Shown here one piece after another: positions 8,023 to 15,546 of a DNA stretch of 19,369 nt (positions are counted from its first letter, which is position 1; the number at the start of each line of letters is the position of its first letter). The stretch covers positions 1 through 19,369 of the forward strand of contig CBIFWW010000059.1 in the NCBI GenBank assembly GCA_966186435.1, written 5' to 3'. Source of the DNA: CBIFWW01 sp966186435. GTDB taxonomy: Bacteria > Pseudomonadota > Gammaproteobacteria > Enterobacterales > Enterobacteriaceae. Made by a program: the position numbers and the translations under genes. The notes beneath the pieces were generated by a model, which was not told the DNA's origin, ran no database searches, and worked only from the letters and a program-made list of their open reading frames with translations.

Positions 8023-9045
8023 ATGAAACACGTTAAAAAAATACTTATTCCGGTGATTGTGGTTTTGCTGATAGGGATTTTTTTGTACTGGTTATTATAC
8101 TGGCGCTATATTCAGACCACTGATAATGCTTACACTCAAAGCGATATCACCAATATTAGCGCGCGAATTAATTCGCAGGTCATGGCATCATATATTAGCG
8201 ACAACCACGTGGTAAAAAAGGGGCAGCTATTGGCTGTTCTTGATGATCGTGCATATCAAGTCGCGATTCAAAAAGCTGAAGCTGATGTCGCAAAATCAAC
8301 GGCGGCGCTAAATAACACCCGTGCCAATGCAAAAATGCAAATAAGCGTCATTAATCAGCACAGTAGCGGCCTGGTTTCAGCGCAGGCTAGCGCCAAGTAT
8401 GCCGCGCAGGAGCAAAACCGCTTTAGTCAGCTTAATTCACGCCATTACATTGCCCAAGGTGATATGGATAAGGCAAATAGCACTTATTACGTGGCCGCCG
8501 CCGACGTAGCGCAGGCGCAGGCAAGCCTGAAAACGCAGCAAGACAAATTGACGGTGCTAAACACTATCATTGAACAAAATCAGGCGCAGCTCAAACAGGC
8601 CCAGGCCAACCTGGCCGATGCCCGGTTACAATTAACCTACACGCGAATTATCGCCCCGGTTTCCGGCGTTATCGGTAACCGTAACCTGCAGGTAGGGATG
8701 TTTACTCAGGCCGGGCAAACCATTGCCAGCATCGTGCCGGAACAACACCCGTGGATAGTGGCAAATTTTAAAGAAACCCAGCGCGGGAGAATGAAACCAG
8801 GGCAAAGGGTGAATATTACTATTGATAGTTATCCAGGCCGAATATTTGAAGGCCACATTCAAAGTATGGCACCAGCCACCGGTTCGATTTTTGCGTTATT
8901 ACCTGCGGATAATGCTACCGGTAATTTCACTAAAATTGTCCAGCGTATTCCGGTTAAAATTGTGTTTAATGAACCGATTATTATACCAAGCGGGCTTTCT
9001 TGTGAGGTCACCGTGGATACCCGTCATCAAATCACGTCAATTTGA
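8023..9045 (+). CDS. EmrA/HlyD-family membrane fusion (periplasmic adaptor) protein
   Basis: A 340-aa adaptor anchored by one N-terminal TM (about 6-28), followed by TTDNAYTQSDI (32-42), the hallmark of EmrA-type adaptors. A lipoyl half-motif (KKGQLLAVLDD), a long Ala/Gln-rich coiled-coil hairpin (~85-200), the second lipoyl half (TRIIAPVSGVIGN) and a beta-barrel region (VANFKETQRGRMKPGQ) follow. It should link the MFS exporter at 4645 to a TolC-type outer-membrane channel, which is not in this window. It begins 67 nt after the reductase with only a poor ribosome site, so it may be weakly coupled or have its own promoter. It is the last cluster gene; the next gene, ompW, is core genome on the other strand. 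Confidence 0.95.
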   Translation: MKHVKKILIPVIVVLLIGIFLYWLLYWRYIQTTDNAYTQSDITNISARINSQVMASYISDNHVVKKGQLLAVLDDRAYQVAIQKAEADVAKSTAALNNTRANAKMQISVINQHSSGLVSAQASAKYAAQEQNRFSQLNSRHYIAQGDMDKANSTYYVAAADVAQAQASLKTQQDKLTVLNTIIEQNQAQLKQAQANLADARLQLTYTRIIAPVSGVIGNRNLQVGMFTQAGQTIASIVPEQHPWIVANFKETQRGRMKPGQRVNITIDSYPGRIFEGHIQSMAPATGSIFALLPADNATGNFTKIVQRIPVKIVFNEPIIIPSGLSCEVTVDTRHQITSI

Positions 9046-9102
9046 TAGCCTATCTTACAGTGAAAGGGAACAAAAGCATTGTGATGAAACGCCTGACTGA
9101 TA

Positions 9103-9173
9103 AACGGACGGGAATGTAAGTGACCTTATTTCATGACTTGTATTATCCTAAGATCACGCATTCCACGCCCGTT
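9103..9173. repeat. Imperfect spaced inverted repeat at the cluster/core boundary
   Basis: AACGGACGGGAATG (9103-9116) is matched, with one mismatch and a one-base gap, by the reverse complement of CATTCCACGCCCGTT (9159-9173), 42 nt away. It lies between the last cluster gene and the 3' end of ompW. No T-tract follows either arm. It could be a weak terminator-like structure or a relic of insertion; nothing else in 9046-9229 looks like a gene. Confidence 0.4.
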
Positions 9174-9229
9174 CAATTTACCCGCTACATACTGAAGGTT
9201 TATCAGTACAAAGATCTTTTGTTGCAATA

Positions 9230-9862
9230 TCAGAACCGATAACCGGCGGAGAACATAAAGACAAAGGGATCGATGCGGGTGTTGATATTCTGATGGCTAT
9301 CACCGGCTTTAAAGCGTACCTCGGTATCAATATCCATGTACCACAGGGACATGTTAATCAGCCAGTCGCGGTTGATCATATAATCCAGCCCCACCTGCCC
9401 AGCCACGCCCCAAGAATCTTTTACGCTCAGGTCACTCAGGCCCGCGTCACGCCCGGTCTCATTAAACTTCTCATCAAAGAAAGTGGTGTAGTTAACCCCC
9501 ACGCCGACATAAGGACGCGCTTTAGATTTAGCATCCATAAAGTACCATTGGGCCATCAGGGTTGGCGGGAGTTGTTTCACCGTTGCAATATTGCCCATCG
9601 GCCCCAGGCCTACTTTGTGGCGAAAAGGTGTCGCCGCCAGTAATTCAACCCCAATATTATCGGTAGCCATGTAGGTGAAGGTCAGGCCCATCTGGGTATT
9701 ATTGCTGACATTAAAGCCACCCATCCCTAATACGCTGTCTGAGCCTTCCGATGGACGAACGGTTGCGGTACCTGCTCTGATAAAGAATTCATTGGCTTCG
9801 TGAGCAGAAGCCAGCCCAGAAAAACAACTTAATGCCAAAAGCGCCATGCGCAACTTTTTCAT
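9230..9862 (-). CDS. ompW: Outer membrane protein OmpW
   Basis: A 210-aa precursor of the eight-stranded outer-membrane barrel OmpW, which forms a narrow hydrophobic channel and in some species is a colicin S4 receptor. The signal peptide MKKLRMALLALSCFSGLASA ends with an Ala-x-Ala type site before His21. The mature part has alternating beta-strand character, family landmarks such as LPPTLMAQWYF and ARPYVGVGVNYTTFF, and ends in YRF with the terminal Phe needed for outer-membrane assembly. AAAGGATAGGG lies just before the ATG. It is convergent with the biosynthetic operon and is the first clearly core gene. Confidence 0.97.
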   Translation of the reverse strand: MKKLRMALLALSCFSGLASAHEANEFFIRAGTATVRPSEGSDSVLGMGGFNVSNNTQMGLTFTYMATDNIGVELLAATPFRHKVGLGPMGNIATVKQLPPTLMAQWYFMDAKSKARPYVGVGVNYTTFFDEKFNETGRDAGLSDLSVKDSWGVAGQVGLDYMINRDWLINMSLWYMDIDTEVRFKAGDSHQNINTRIDPFVFMFSAGYRF

Positions 9863-9964
9863 AGTCCCTATCCTTTATGGGTATATTTGCGCGATGAATA
9901 TACCCAACAATCGAACAAAAATGATCCAGTCACGGTCACACTTTGTCTTAAGTTTTAACATTTA

Positions 9965-9978
9965 TTGATCTGCGTTAA
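9965..9978. promoter_or_regulatory. Possible FNR-type site upstream of ompW
   Basis: TTGAT-ctgc-GTTAA sits about 105 nt upstream of the ompW start. One half-site matches the FNR consensus (TTGAT-N4-ATCAA) perfectly and the other at three of five positions. Oxygen control of ompW by FNR is known in E. coli. The weak second half keeps this tentative. Confidence 0.3.
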
Positions 9979-10131
9979 TTTTTGGTAAAAGCTAGGATTC
10001 GACATTTACGTTAAATATCAATTTCTGCAAACAACCGCACAGTATTCTTCCATTCTCCCTCTTGTAGAAACATCCCCTGACGAATTAACGTGGATGTTCC
10101 AAATTTGCTGCGTAATGTTGCAGGTTTTTGT

Positions 10132-10539
10132 ATGAGTGATATTAACCCGTGCATGACGTGCGGTGCCTGTTGTGCCAATTTTCGTGTCTCCTTTTACTGG
10201 GCGGAAGGCAGTGATGCTGGTGGGCCGGTGCCAGAAAGCTATACCGAGCCGTTAACGCCCTTTTTGCGTTGTATGCAGGGCACTAACCAGAAGCATCCCC
10301 GCTGTGTGGCGTTGGAGGGTACGCCAGGCGAAGCCGTGCGCTGCACGATTTATGAGGGCCGACCAAGCCCCTGCCGGGAGTTTACCCAGCACGGTGAACA
10401 CGGGGTCAGCAATGATGCCTGTAACCGCGCCCGCGCACGTTTTAACCTTCCACCGTTAATTGGCGCGAATCTGCTGCCAGAGCCTCTTCTCGATGGTGCC
10501 ACTCCCCTGCCAGACAGTGTACAATCCCCTGTTTTCTAA
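10132..10539 (+). CDS. ykgJ: YkgJ-family cysteine-cluster protein (UPF0153)
   Basis: A 135-aa protein with an N-terminal CMTCGACC cluster (CxxCxxCC), then CVALEG, a CTIYEGRPSPCREF segment and a further Cys in the C-terminal third. This is the arrangement of YkgJ/UPF0153 proteins, thought to bind zinc or an iron-sulfur cluster; the biochemical role is unknown. I place the start at the ATG at 10132 because MSDINPCMTCG matches the usual short N-terminus of the family; the frame is open to a GTG at 10090, whose 14 extra residues look like leader. GCAGG upstream is a modest ribosome site. It lies 26 nt before yciC on the same strand. Confidence 0.85.
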   Translation: MSDINPCMTCGACCANFRVSFYWAEGSDAGGPVPESYTEPLTPFLRCMQGTNQKHPRCVALEGTPGEAVRCTIYEGRPSPCREFTQHGEHGVSNDACNRARARFNLPPLIGANLLPEPLLDGATPLPDSVQSPVF

Positions 10540-10565
10540 TTTCAGAGGGTATCCAAGGAGAGTGC

Positions 10566-11309
10566 ATGTCTATCACGGCAAATAGCGTTTACCGTGACAC
10601 GGGGAACTTTGTCCGCAATCATTTTGTTCACCTGTTGTTGATTGCTTTACTTTGTGCGTTTATTTCGCTGGTGCTAAACCATGCGTTTTCACCGGATGAT
10701 GCACAGTTATCCATTCTGAATGAAGGCGAACATCTAAAAGGCAGTAACAGCTTTTTTGAGCTGATCCAGAATATGACGCCAGAGCAGCAGCAGGTGCTGC
10801 TGAAAGCCTCTGCGGCCTCGACCTTCGCCGCATTGGTGAATAACAGCATCCTGGTGGGCGGCGTATTGTTCCTGATCCGTATCGTCTCAGCAGGGCAGCA
10901 CACCAGCGCCCTGCGTGCTATTGGCGCATCGGCCCCTGTGTTACCCCGGCTGTTTATCCAATTATTTATTATTACTTTCTTGGTTCAATTTGGGTTCGTG
11001 CTGGTGGTGGTCCCTGGGATACTGTTGGCTGTGTTGCTGGCCTTGGCACCGATTATGCTGGTACAGGATAACCTGGGGATATTCAAATCCCTGCGCGCCA
11101 GTCTGCGCCTGGCCTGGGCCAATATGCGCCTGGTGGCCCCTGCAGTGATGGGCTGGCTGATTGCCCGTCTGGTTTTACTGCTGGTAGCCTCAAACCTGGC
11201 GGCCCTGGAACCTAACATTGCGACAGTTATAATTAACACCATCACCAATCTGACCTCGGCGGTGCTGCTGGTTTATCTGTTCCGTCTCTATATGCTGATT
11301 CGTCAATAA
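10566..11309 (+). CDS. yciC: YciC-family inner membrane protein
   Basis: A 247-aa multi-spanning inner-membrane protein matching the E. coli YciC pattern from MSITANSVYRDTGNF to the C-terminal LFRLYMLIRQ. About six hydrophobic segments are seen, with the conserved SALRAIGASAPVLPRLF and ALAPIMLVQDNLGIF stretches. AAGGAG at 10555-10560 fixes the start. It is probably co-transcribed with yciB and yciA. Function is not established; a role in envelope homeostasis is often supposed. Confidence 0.95.
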   Translation: MSITANSVYRDTGNFVRNHFVHLLLIALLCAFISLVLNHAFSPDDAQLSILNEGEHLKGSNSFFELIQNMTPEQQQVLLKASAASTFAALVNNSILVGGVLFLIRIVSAGQHTSALRAIGASAPVLPRLFIQLFIITFLVQFGFVLVVVPGILLAVLLALAPIMLVQDNLGIFKSLRASLRLAWANMRLVAPAVMGWLIARLVLLLVASNLAALEPNIATVIINTITNLTSAVLLVYLFRLYMLIRQ

Positions 11310-11318
11310 CCATTTGGC

Positions 11319-11336
11319 TGCGGGTTTAGGCCCGCA
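11319..11336 (+). other. Small intercistronic hairpin between yciC and yciB
   Basis: TGCGGG (11319-11324) pairs with CCCGCA (11331-11336) around a 6-nt loop. No T-run follows, so it is more likely an mRNA structure within the operon than a terminator. Confidence 0.45.
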
Positions 11337-11357
11337 CCAGGATTTATGGAAGTCACT

Positions 11358-11900
11358 ATGAAGCAGTTTCTCGATTTTTTGCCCCTGATTGTCTTTTTCG
11401 TTTTTTATAAGTTCTATGACATTTTTGTGGCCTCCGGGGCGCTGATTGCAGCCACCGCGTTGGCATTGATTTATAGCTGGTACAAATTCCGCAAGGTTGA
11501 AAAAACCATGCTGGTCACTTTTGTGCTGGTAGCAATTTTTGGCAGCCTGACCATCTACTTCCACAATGCCGAATTTATTAAGTGGAAAGTCACCATTATT
11601 TACGCTCTGTTCGCCCTGGCGCTGTTGATTGGCCAACTGGTGATGAAGAAGTCCCTGATCCAAAGTATGTTGGGTAAGGAGATCACCCTGCCTGCGGTGG
11701 TATGGTCGCGGTTGAATATGGCTTGGGTACTGTTTTTTATTGCCTGTGGTTTGCTGAATATCTATGTGGCCTTTTGGTTACCAGAAAGCGTATGGATCAA
11801 CTTTAAAGTGTTCGGCCTCACGGTACTGACCTTGGTCTTTACCTTGCTAAGCGGCGTGTATATGTATCGCCATATGCCCCAGGAAAATGAACATGAGTGA
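11358..11900 (+). CDS. yciB: Inner membrane septation/envelope protein YciB (IspZ family)
   Basis: A 180-aa protein with about five TM segments, collinear with E. coli YciB: MKQFLDFLPL at the start, FRKVEKTMLVTFV, EFIKWKVTIIYALFA and YRHMPQE near the end. The family influences cell-envelope synthesis and septation in enterobacteria. An in-frame ATG at 11346 exists, but the ATG at 11358 matches the conserved N-terminus and is preceded by GGAAG at a suitable distance. The stop overlaps the start of yciA, which suggests translational coupling. Confidence 0.97.
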   Translation: MKQFLDFLPLIVFFVFYKFYDIFVASGALIAATALALIYSWYKFRKVEKTMLVTFVLVAIFGSLTIYFHNAEFIKWKVTIIYALFALALLIGQLVMKKSLIQSMLGKEITLPAVVWSRLNMAWVLFFIACGLLNIYVAFWLPESVWINFKVFGLTVLTLVFTLLSGVYMYRHMPQENEHE

Positions 11901-12285
11901 TGCTTTACCCCAGGGCGACCTGGTGCTTCGCACCCTGGCAATGCCTGCCGACACCAATGCCAATGGCGATATCTTTGGCGGTTGGTTGATGTCGCAAATG
12001 GATATGGGCGGCGCGATCCTGGCAAAAGAAATCGCCCATGGCCGGGTTGTCACCGTGCGGGTAGACGGCATGACCTTTATGAAGCCGGTCGCCGTTGGTG
12101 ATGTGGTGTGTTGTTACGCCAGCTGTGTCAAGCGCGGCAGAACATCCATGCATGTGAACGTGGAAGTGTGGGTGAAGAAGGTTTCCACTGAGCCTTTGGG
12201 TCAGCGCTATCGGGCAACAGAAGCCATGTTTATTTATGTGGCGGTGAACAGCGAAGGTAGACCGCGCCCTCTTCCTGCGGAATAA
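11893..12285 (+). CDS. yciA: Acyl-CoA thioesterase YciA
   Basis: A 130-aa hotdog-fold acyl-CoA hydrolase that splits short and medium acyl-CoAs in the cytosol. The conserved NANGDIFGGWLMSQMD segment contains the catalytic Asp region, followed by HGRVVTVRVDGMTF and the EVWVKKV strand, all as in E. coli YciA. Two in-frame ATGs exist, 11887 and 11893; I chose 11893 because AGGA at 11881-11884 is then 8 nt away, while it would be too close to 11887. The gene overlaps the yciB stop by 8 nt and ends before a strong terminator. Confidence 0.96.
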   Translation: MSDALPQGDLVLRTLAMPADTNANGDIFGGWLMSQMDMGGAILAKEIAHGRVVTVRVDGMTFMKPVAVGDVVCCYASCVKRGRTSMHVNVEVWVKKVSTEPLGQRYRATEAMFIYVAVNSEGRPRPLPAE

Positions 12286-12310
12286 AACGGCGGTACAGAT
12301 TCAGACAGCA

Positions 12311-12338
12311 AAAGGGCCACTTGATGTGGCCCTTTTTT
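12311..12338. terminator. Bidirectional intrinsic terminator shared by yciA and tonB
   Basis: A perfect 10-bp stem, AAAGGGCCAC with GTGGCCCTTT, surrounds a TTGAT loop and is followed by six Ts on the + strand. The A-run before the stem supplies the T-tract for transcripts from the convergent tonB gene. Confidence 0.93.
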
Positions 12339-12351
12339 CAGGTGTGGCGTC

Positions 12352-13059
12352 TTAATTAACGCTGGCCCCGCCATTCAGACGGAACTGGACAGTTACCATC
12401 ATGCCCGCACCTGGGCGGCCAGGCTGATACTTCCACCGTTTCATTGCTTGCTTAACTTCCCGGTCAAACATATTGGCCGGATCGGAAGACACAATACTGA
12501 CGTTATCCACACTGCCGTCAGCCAACACGTCAAACTTCACCCGCACACTCCCTTCAATCCGCAATGCCTGAGCACGGGCCGGGTACGCCGGCTGTGTGCG
12601 GCTCATGGCTTTCGGGCCTTGTGGCGCAGCAGCTACGGCCGTGGCCTGGGATGGAGTATTGGTATTCGCTGTGGATGCACGGGCCGGGGCGCTGTTTTCC
12701 GCAGGCGCGGCCTGGCGCGGCGGATCAATCGGCTTGGGGCGCTCTTCCACTTTTTTTACTGGCTTTGGCTTCGGTTTAGGCTTCGGCTTGGGTTTGTGGA
12801 TCACCACCGGTGCCTCTTTCGGTGGTTCAGGGACGACTTCAGGCTCTGGCTCTGGCTCTACCACAGGCTGTGGGGCGACTGCCTTAGGGGGGTCAAGCTG
12901 TTCCGGTGCGACCATCGTAATGCTGATAGGCTCAGAAGGTGCAGGCAGTTGAATCACCTGGTGTACGGAAGTGTAGAGCAAACCCGCCACAACGGCACCG
13001 TGGATAGCAACGGAAAGAACCGTTGGCCACGGAAAGCGACGAGGTAAATCTAAAGTCAT
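12352..13059 (-). CDS. tonB: Energy transducer TonB
   Basis: A 235-aa periplasm-spanning protein that passes ExbB/ExbD-derived proton-motive energy to TonB-dependent receptors for siderophores and vitamin B12. The N-terminal TM anchor follows MTLDLPRRFPWP and contains SVAIHGAVVAGLLY with the functionally key SxxxH pattern. A Pro-rich spacer comes next, with Glu-Pro repeats followed by a run of Lys-Pro repeats, then the globular C-terminal domain (YPARAQALRIEGSV...MKRWKYQPG). The start at 13059 matches the conserved N-terminus; the ATG at 13068 would add three residues and cannot be excluded, as neither has a clear Shine-Dalgarno. It ends at the terminator shared with yciA. Confidence 0.96.
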   Translation of the reverse strand: MTLDLPRRFPWPTVLSVAIHGAVVAGLLYTSVHQVIQLPAPSEPISITMVAPEQLDPPKAVAPQPVVEPEPEPEVVPEPPKEAPVVIHKPKPKPKPKPKPVKKVEERPKPIDPPRQAAPAENSAPARASTANTNTPSQATAVAAAPQGPKAMSRTQPAYPARAQALRIEGSVRVKFDVLADGSVDNVSIVSSDPANMFDREVKQAMKRWKYQPGRPGAGMMVTVQFRLNGGASVN

Positions 13060-13097
13060 CGAAGTCATAACGGAGTCAGTATGCGAATGATGAATAG

Positions 13098-13127
13098 ATT
13101 TTAAATGCAAATAGCAATCATATTCAA
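13098..13127 (-). promoter_or_regulatory. tonB promoter
   Basis: On the minus strand TTGAAT (13122-13127) and TAAAAT (13098-13103) are separated by 18 nt, a credible sigma70 promoter starting about 30 nt before the tonB coding region. Expression should be iron-responsive through the Fur box lying between the two boxes. Confidence 0.65.
13106..13120 (-). promoter_or_regulatory. Fur box at the tonB promoter
   Basis: Read on the minus strand TGATTGCTATTTGCA fits the 7-1-7 Fur consensus at most positions and is essentially the same as the known E. coli tonB operator as I recall it. It sits between the -35 and -10 boxes, where bound Fur-Fe(II) would block RNA polymerase. Confidence 0.7.
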
Positions 13128-13171
13128 CAAGCGCTGCCAGATAAGTGGTGGAAATCCCTATCGGACGCTGG

Positions 13172-13194
13172 CTTTAACCACAATGGTGTTAAAG
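13172..13194. promoter_or_regulatory. 23-bp near-palindrome in the tonB-yciI intergenic region
   Basis: CTTTAAC and GTTAAAG form 7-bp arms around a 9-nt centre that is itself partly symmetric. The element lies about 90 nt upstream of yciI, between the divergent tonB and yciI. It could be an operator; the binding protein is unknown. Confidence 0.35.
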
Positions 13195-13282
13195 GGTTAA
13201 CAAGCTGGCGAACTTTAAATTGCAGTTGGTAACGCTTTCACTTAACGTTACGGCCACCTCTATTCTTAAGGAGTTCCCCACT

Positions 13283-13579
13283 GTGCTGTATGTGATTTAT
13301 GCCCAGGATCATGCGGATTCACTGGAAAAGCGTTTATCGGTGCGCCCTGCCCATCTGGCGCGCTTACAATTGTTGCGCGATGAAGGACGTTTGCTAACCG
13401 CCGGCCCTATGCCCGCCGTAGACAGTAACGACCCTGGCGTGGCGGGTTTCACCGGTTCCACCGTGATTGCAGAATTCCCTTCTCTTGAAGCCGCGCAATC
13501 TTGGGCCAATGATGACCCCTATCAGGCTGCCGGTGTTTATCAGGCTGTCACCGTCACCCCTTACAAACAGGTGTTCTGA
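13283..13579 (+). CDS. yciI: YciI-like protein
   Basis: A 98-aa ferredoxin-like (dimeric alpha/beta barrel) protein collinear with E. coli YciI, with the conserved VRPAHLARLQLL and GRLLTAGPMPA segments holding the family His and Asp-type putative active-site residues (HLA, DSNDPG). The start is the GTG at 13283, because MLYVIYAQD is the family N-terminus and AAGGAG at 13268-13273 lies 9 nt before it; the open frame further upstream is not coding. Function in vivo is unknown. Confidence 0.94.
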   Translation: MLYVIYAQDHADSLEKRLSVRPAHLARLQLLRDEGRLLTAGPMPAVDSNDPGVAGFTGSTVIAEFPSLEAAQSWANDDPYQAAGVYQAVTVTPYKQVF

Positions 13580-13594
13580 TCGCCACATGTTGTT

Positions 13595-13619
13595 TACCCG
13601 GCGCACCTGGTGCCGGGTA
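13595..13619. terminator. Hairpin downstream of yciI, possible weak terminator
   Basis: TACCCGGC (13595-13602) pairs with GCCGGGTA (13612-13619) around a 9-nt loop, 16 nt after the yciI stop. The following + strand sequence (TAAAAATTCC) lacks a T-tract, so termination would need help. Confidence 0.45.
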
Positions 13620-13704
13620 TAAAAATTCCCGAGTTTTATTCAATAAATGACAAGTAAAGCGACCGCTGCATGGGATCTGTAGAGGGGTACAACCGGAGCA
13701 GATA

Positions 13705-13729
13705 ACCGGGCCACCCTGGGGCGCCCGGT
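13705..13729. terminator. Hairpin just downstream of yciY
   Basis: ACCGGGC (13705-13711) and GCCCGGT (13723-13729) form a 7-bp stem located 7 nt past the stop codon of the minus-strand yciY. No T-run is present on the minus strand. Its position suggests a 3'-end structure for yciY. Confidence 0.35.
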
Positions 13730-13736
13730 ATCACGC

Positions 13737-13910
13737 TTAGAAATCATGAATGGCAAACAGCAGACAATGACGCTGCCGATGCACCAAGGACTTACGAATA
13801 GCGTGAATACGCATATTGCGGCGAGACTGGGCTTCCAGCCAGCGCGCTTTACGCCGCTGCACCTGCCGCTGCATACGCCAGCGGCCTACTTCCGTTCTGC
13901 TATGTCTCAT
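13737..13910 (-). CDS. yciY: Small basic protein YciY
   Basis: A 57-aa, Arg-rich protein beginning MRHSRTEVGRWRMQRQ and ending in LLFAIHDF, matching E. coli YciY in length and most positions as I recall it. The frame is open upstream to 14036, but the conserved N-terminus places the start at the ATG at 13910; the upstream 42 codons look non-coding. It lies between yciI and cls as in E. coli, on the opposite strand. Function is unknown; the charge would suit nucleic acid or membrane-surface binding, which is only a guess. Confidence 0.85.
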   Translation of the reverse strand: MRHSRTEVGRWRMQRQVQRRKARWLEAQSRRNMRIHAIRKSLVHRQRHCLLFAIHDF

Positions 13911-14050
13911 TCTACTACTCACTTCAGTATCAGAGGCTCCATTATAAACCTGACATTTGGTTAAACCAGCCGTTTTATGCCCACAATGGTTCCCAATCCT
14001 GTAACTTGAACGTAAACTCTTAACAAAATATTTCAAAAGGATTTCAGGTA

Positions 14051-15511
14051 ATGACGACCTTCTATGCCGTGATGAGTTGGCTGGTCATTTTGGGGTACTG
14101 GCTGGTGATTGCCGTAGTAACGCTGCGTATCCTGATGAAGCGCCGGACGGTTCCCTCAGCCATGGCATGGTTGCTGATCATTTATATCCTGCCGCTGGTG
14201 GGGATAATCGCCTATTTATCCTTCGGTGAATTGCATCTCGGCAAGCGCCGTGCCGAGCGGGCCAGAGCGATGTGGCCCTCTACCGCAAAATGGCTTCACA
14301 ACCTCAAAACCCATAGCCGGATTTTTGCCACAGAAACCAGCGAAGTCGCCGCCTCACTATTCCAACTTTGCGAACGTCGTCAAGGTATTGCCGGTGTCAA
14401 AGGCAATCAGCTTCAGTTATTGACCACCTCAGATGAAGTGATGCAAGCGCTGATCCGCGACACCCAGCTGGCCCGCAGTAATATCGAAATGGTTTTCTAC
14501 ATCTGGCACCCCGGTGGCATGGCTGATCAGGTGGCAGAATCACTAATGGCTGCCGCCCGTCGCGGTGTTCATTGCCGCCTGATGTTGGATTCTGCTGGCA
14601 GCGTGGGCTTTTTCCGCAGTCCCTGGGCGGCGATGATGCGTCATGCCGGGGTGGAAGTGGTAGAGGCATTACAGGTAAGCCTGATGCGTGTATTCCTACG
14701 GCGTATGGATTTACGTCAGCATCGTAAAATGGTGATGATCGACAACTATATTGCCTACACTGGCAGTATGAACCTGGTGGACCCGAGGTTCTTTAAACAA
14801 GACGCCGGCGTAGGCCAGTGGGTGGATCTGATGGCGCGCATGGAAGGCCCGGTTGCCACCTCAATGGGCGTGGTTTACTCCTGTGATTGGGAGATAGAAA
14901 CTGGCAAGCGTATCCTGCCCCCGCCGCCAGATATCAATACCATGCCTTTTGAGCAAGCCAGCGGCCACACCATTCAGACCATTGCTTCTGGTCCCGGTTT
15001 CCCGGAGGATTTGATTCACCAAGCTTTGCTTACCTCGGTATATGCTGCCAGGGAAAGCCTGATTATGACCACCCCTTACTTCGTGCCAAGTGACGATCTG
15101 CTCCACGCGATATGCACCGCCGCCCAGCGCGGGGTGGATGTCAGCATCATTGTCCCGCGCAAAAATGATTCGGTACTAGTAGGCTGGGCCAGTCGGGCTT
15201 TCTTTAGCGAACTACTGGAAGCCGGGGTCAAGATTTATCAATTTGAAGGCGGTTTATTGCATACCAAAAGCGTTCTGGTGGACGGGCAGTTGAGCCTGGT
15301 GGGCACCGTCAATCTGGATATGCGCAGCCTGTGGCTTAATTTCGAGATCACGTTGGTGATTGATGATGCCGGGTTTGGCAATGATTTAGCCGCCGTGCAA
15401 GATGATTATATTTCCCGCTCACGCCTGATAGACGCCAGGCTGTGGGTCAAGCGTCCGCTGTGGCAACGGATCGTAGAGCGAGTGTTTTACTTCTTTAGTC
15501 CGTTGCTGTAA
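14051..15511 (+). CDS. clsA: Cardiolipin synthase A
   Basis: A 486-aa phospholipase-D superfamily membrane enzyme that joins two phosphatidylglycerols into cardiolipin and glycerol. Two N-terminal TM segments (about 5-27 and 38-58) precede two HxK(x)4D motifs, HRKMVMIDNYIAYTGSMN with H224 and HTKSVLVDGQLSLVGTVN with H404, at the same positions as in E. coli ClsA. It ends in the conserved FYFFSPLL. AAAAGG at 14035-14040 serves the ATG. It is followed by yciU after 35 nt, probably as an operon. Confidence 0.98.
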   Translation: MTTFYAVMSWLVILGYWLVIAVVTLRILMKRRTVPSAMAWLLIIYILPLVGIIAYLSFGELHLGKRRAERARAMWPSTAKWLHNLKTHSRIFATETSEVAASLFQLCERRQGIAGVKGNQLQLLTTSDEVMQALIRDTQLARSNIEMVFYIWHPGGMADQVAESLMAAARRGVHCRLMLDSAGSVGFFRSPWAAMMRHAGVEVVEALQVSLMRVFLRRMDLRQHRKMVMIDNYIAYTGSMNLVDPRFFKQDAGVGQWVDLMARMEGPVATSMGVVYSCDWEIETGKRILPPPPDINTMPFEQASGHTIQTIASGPGFPEDLIHQALLTSVYAARESLIMTTPYFVPSDDLLHAICTAAQRGVDVSIIVPRKNDSVLVGWASRAFFSELLEAGVKIYQFEGGLLHTKSVLVDGQLSLVGTVNLDMRSLWLNFEITLVIDDAGFGNDLAAVQDDYISRSRLIDARLWVKRPLWQRIVERVFYFFSPLL

Positions 15512-15546
15512 AACGTGCCCATTAACGCTAATACTGGTACAACCTG

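Noticed and set aside
9082..9120. Very short open frame after the adaptor gene (starting GTGATGAAACGC)
   Set aside because: Only about a dozen codons; it could be a relic of a lost gene but nothing supports that.
9207..9226. AAAGATCTTT palindrome as an ompW terminator or protein site
   Set aside because: It is only 10 bp of perfect symmetry, AT-rich and without a GC stem; too weak to annotate.
11190..11663. 157-aa minus-strand frame across yciC and yciB
   Set aside because: It runs antisense over two conserved genes, has low-complexity Gln/Asn/His content and no start signals.
12740..12860. Tandem DNA repeat
   Set aside because: The repetition is the codons of the Lys-Pro and Glu-Pro spacer of TonB, a known property of the protein.
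12596..12952. Plus-strand Gly/Ser-rich 118-aa open frame opposite tonB
   Set aside because: It is the complement of the Pro/Lys/Glu repeat region of tonB, whose coding sense is certain; there is no ribosome site and no family likeness.
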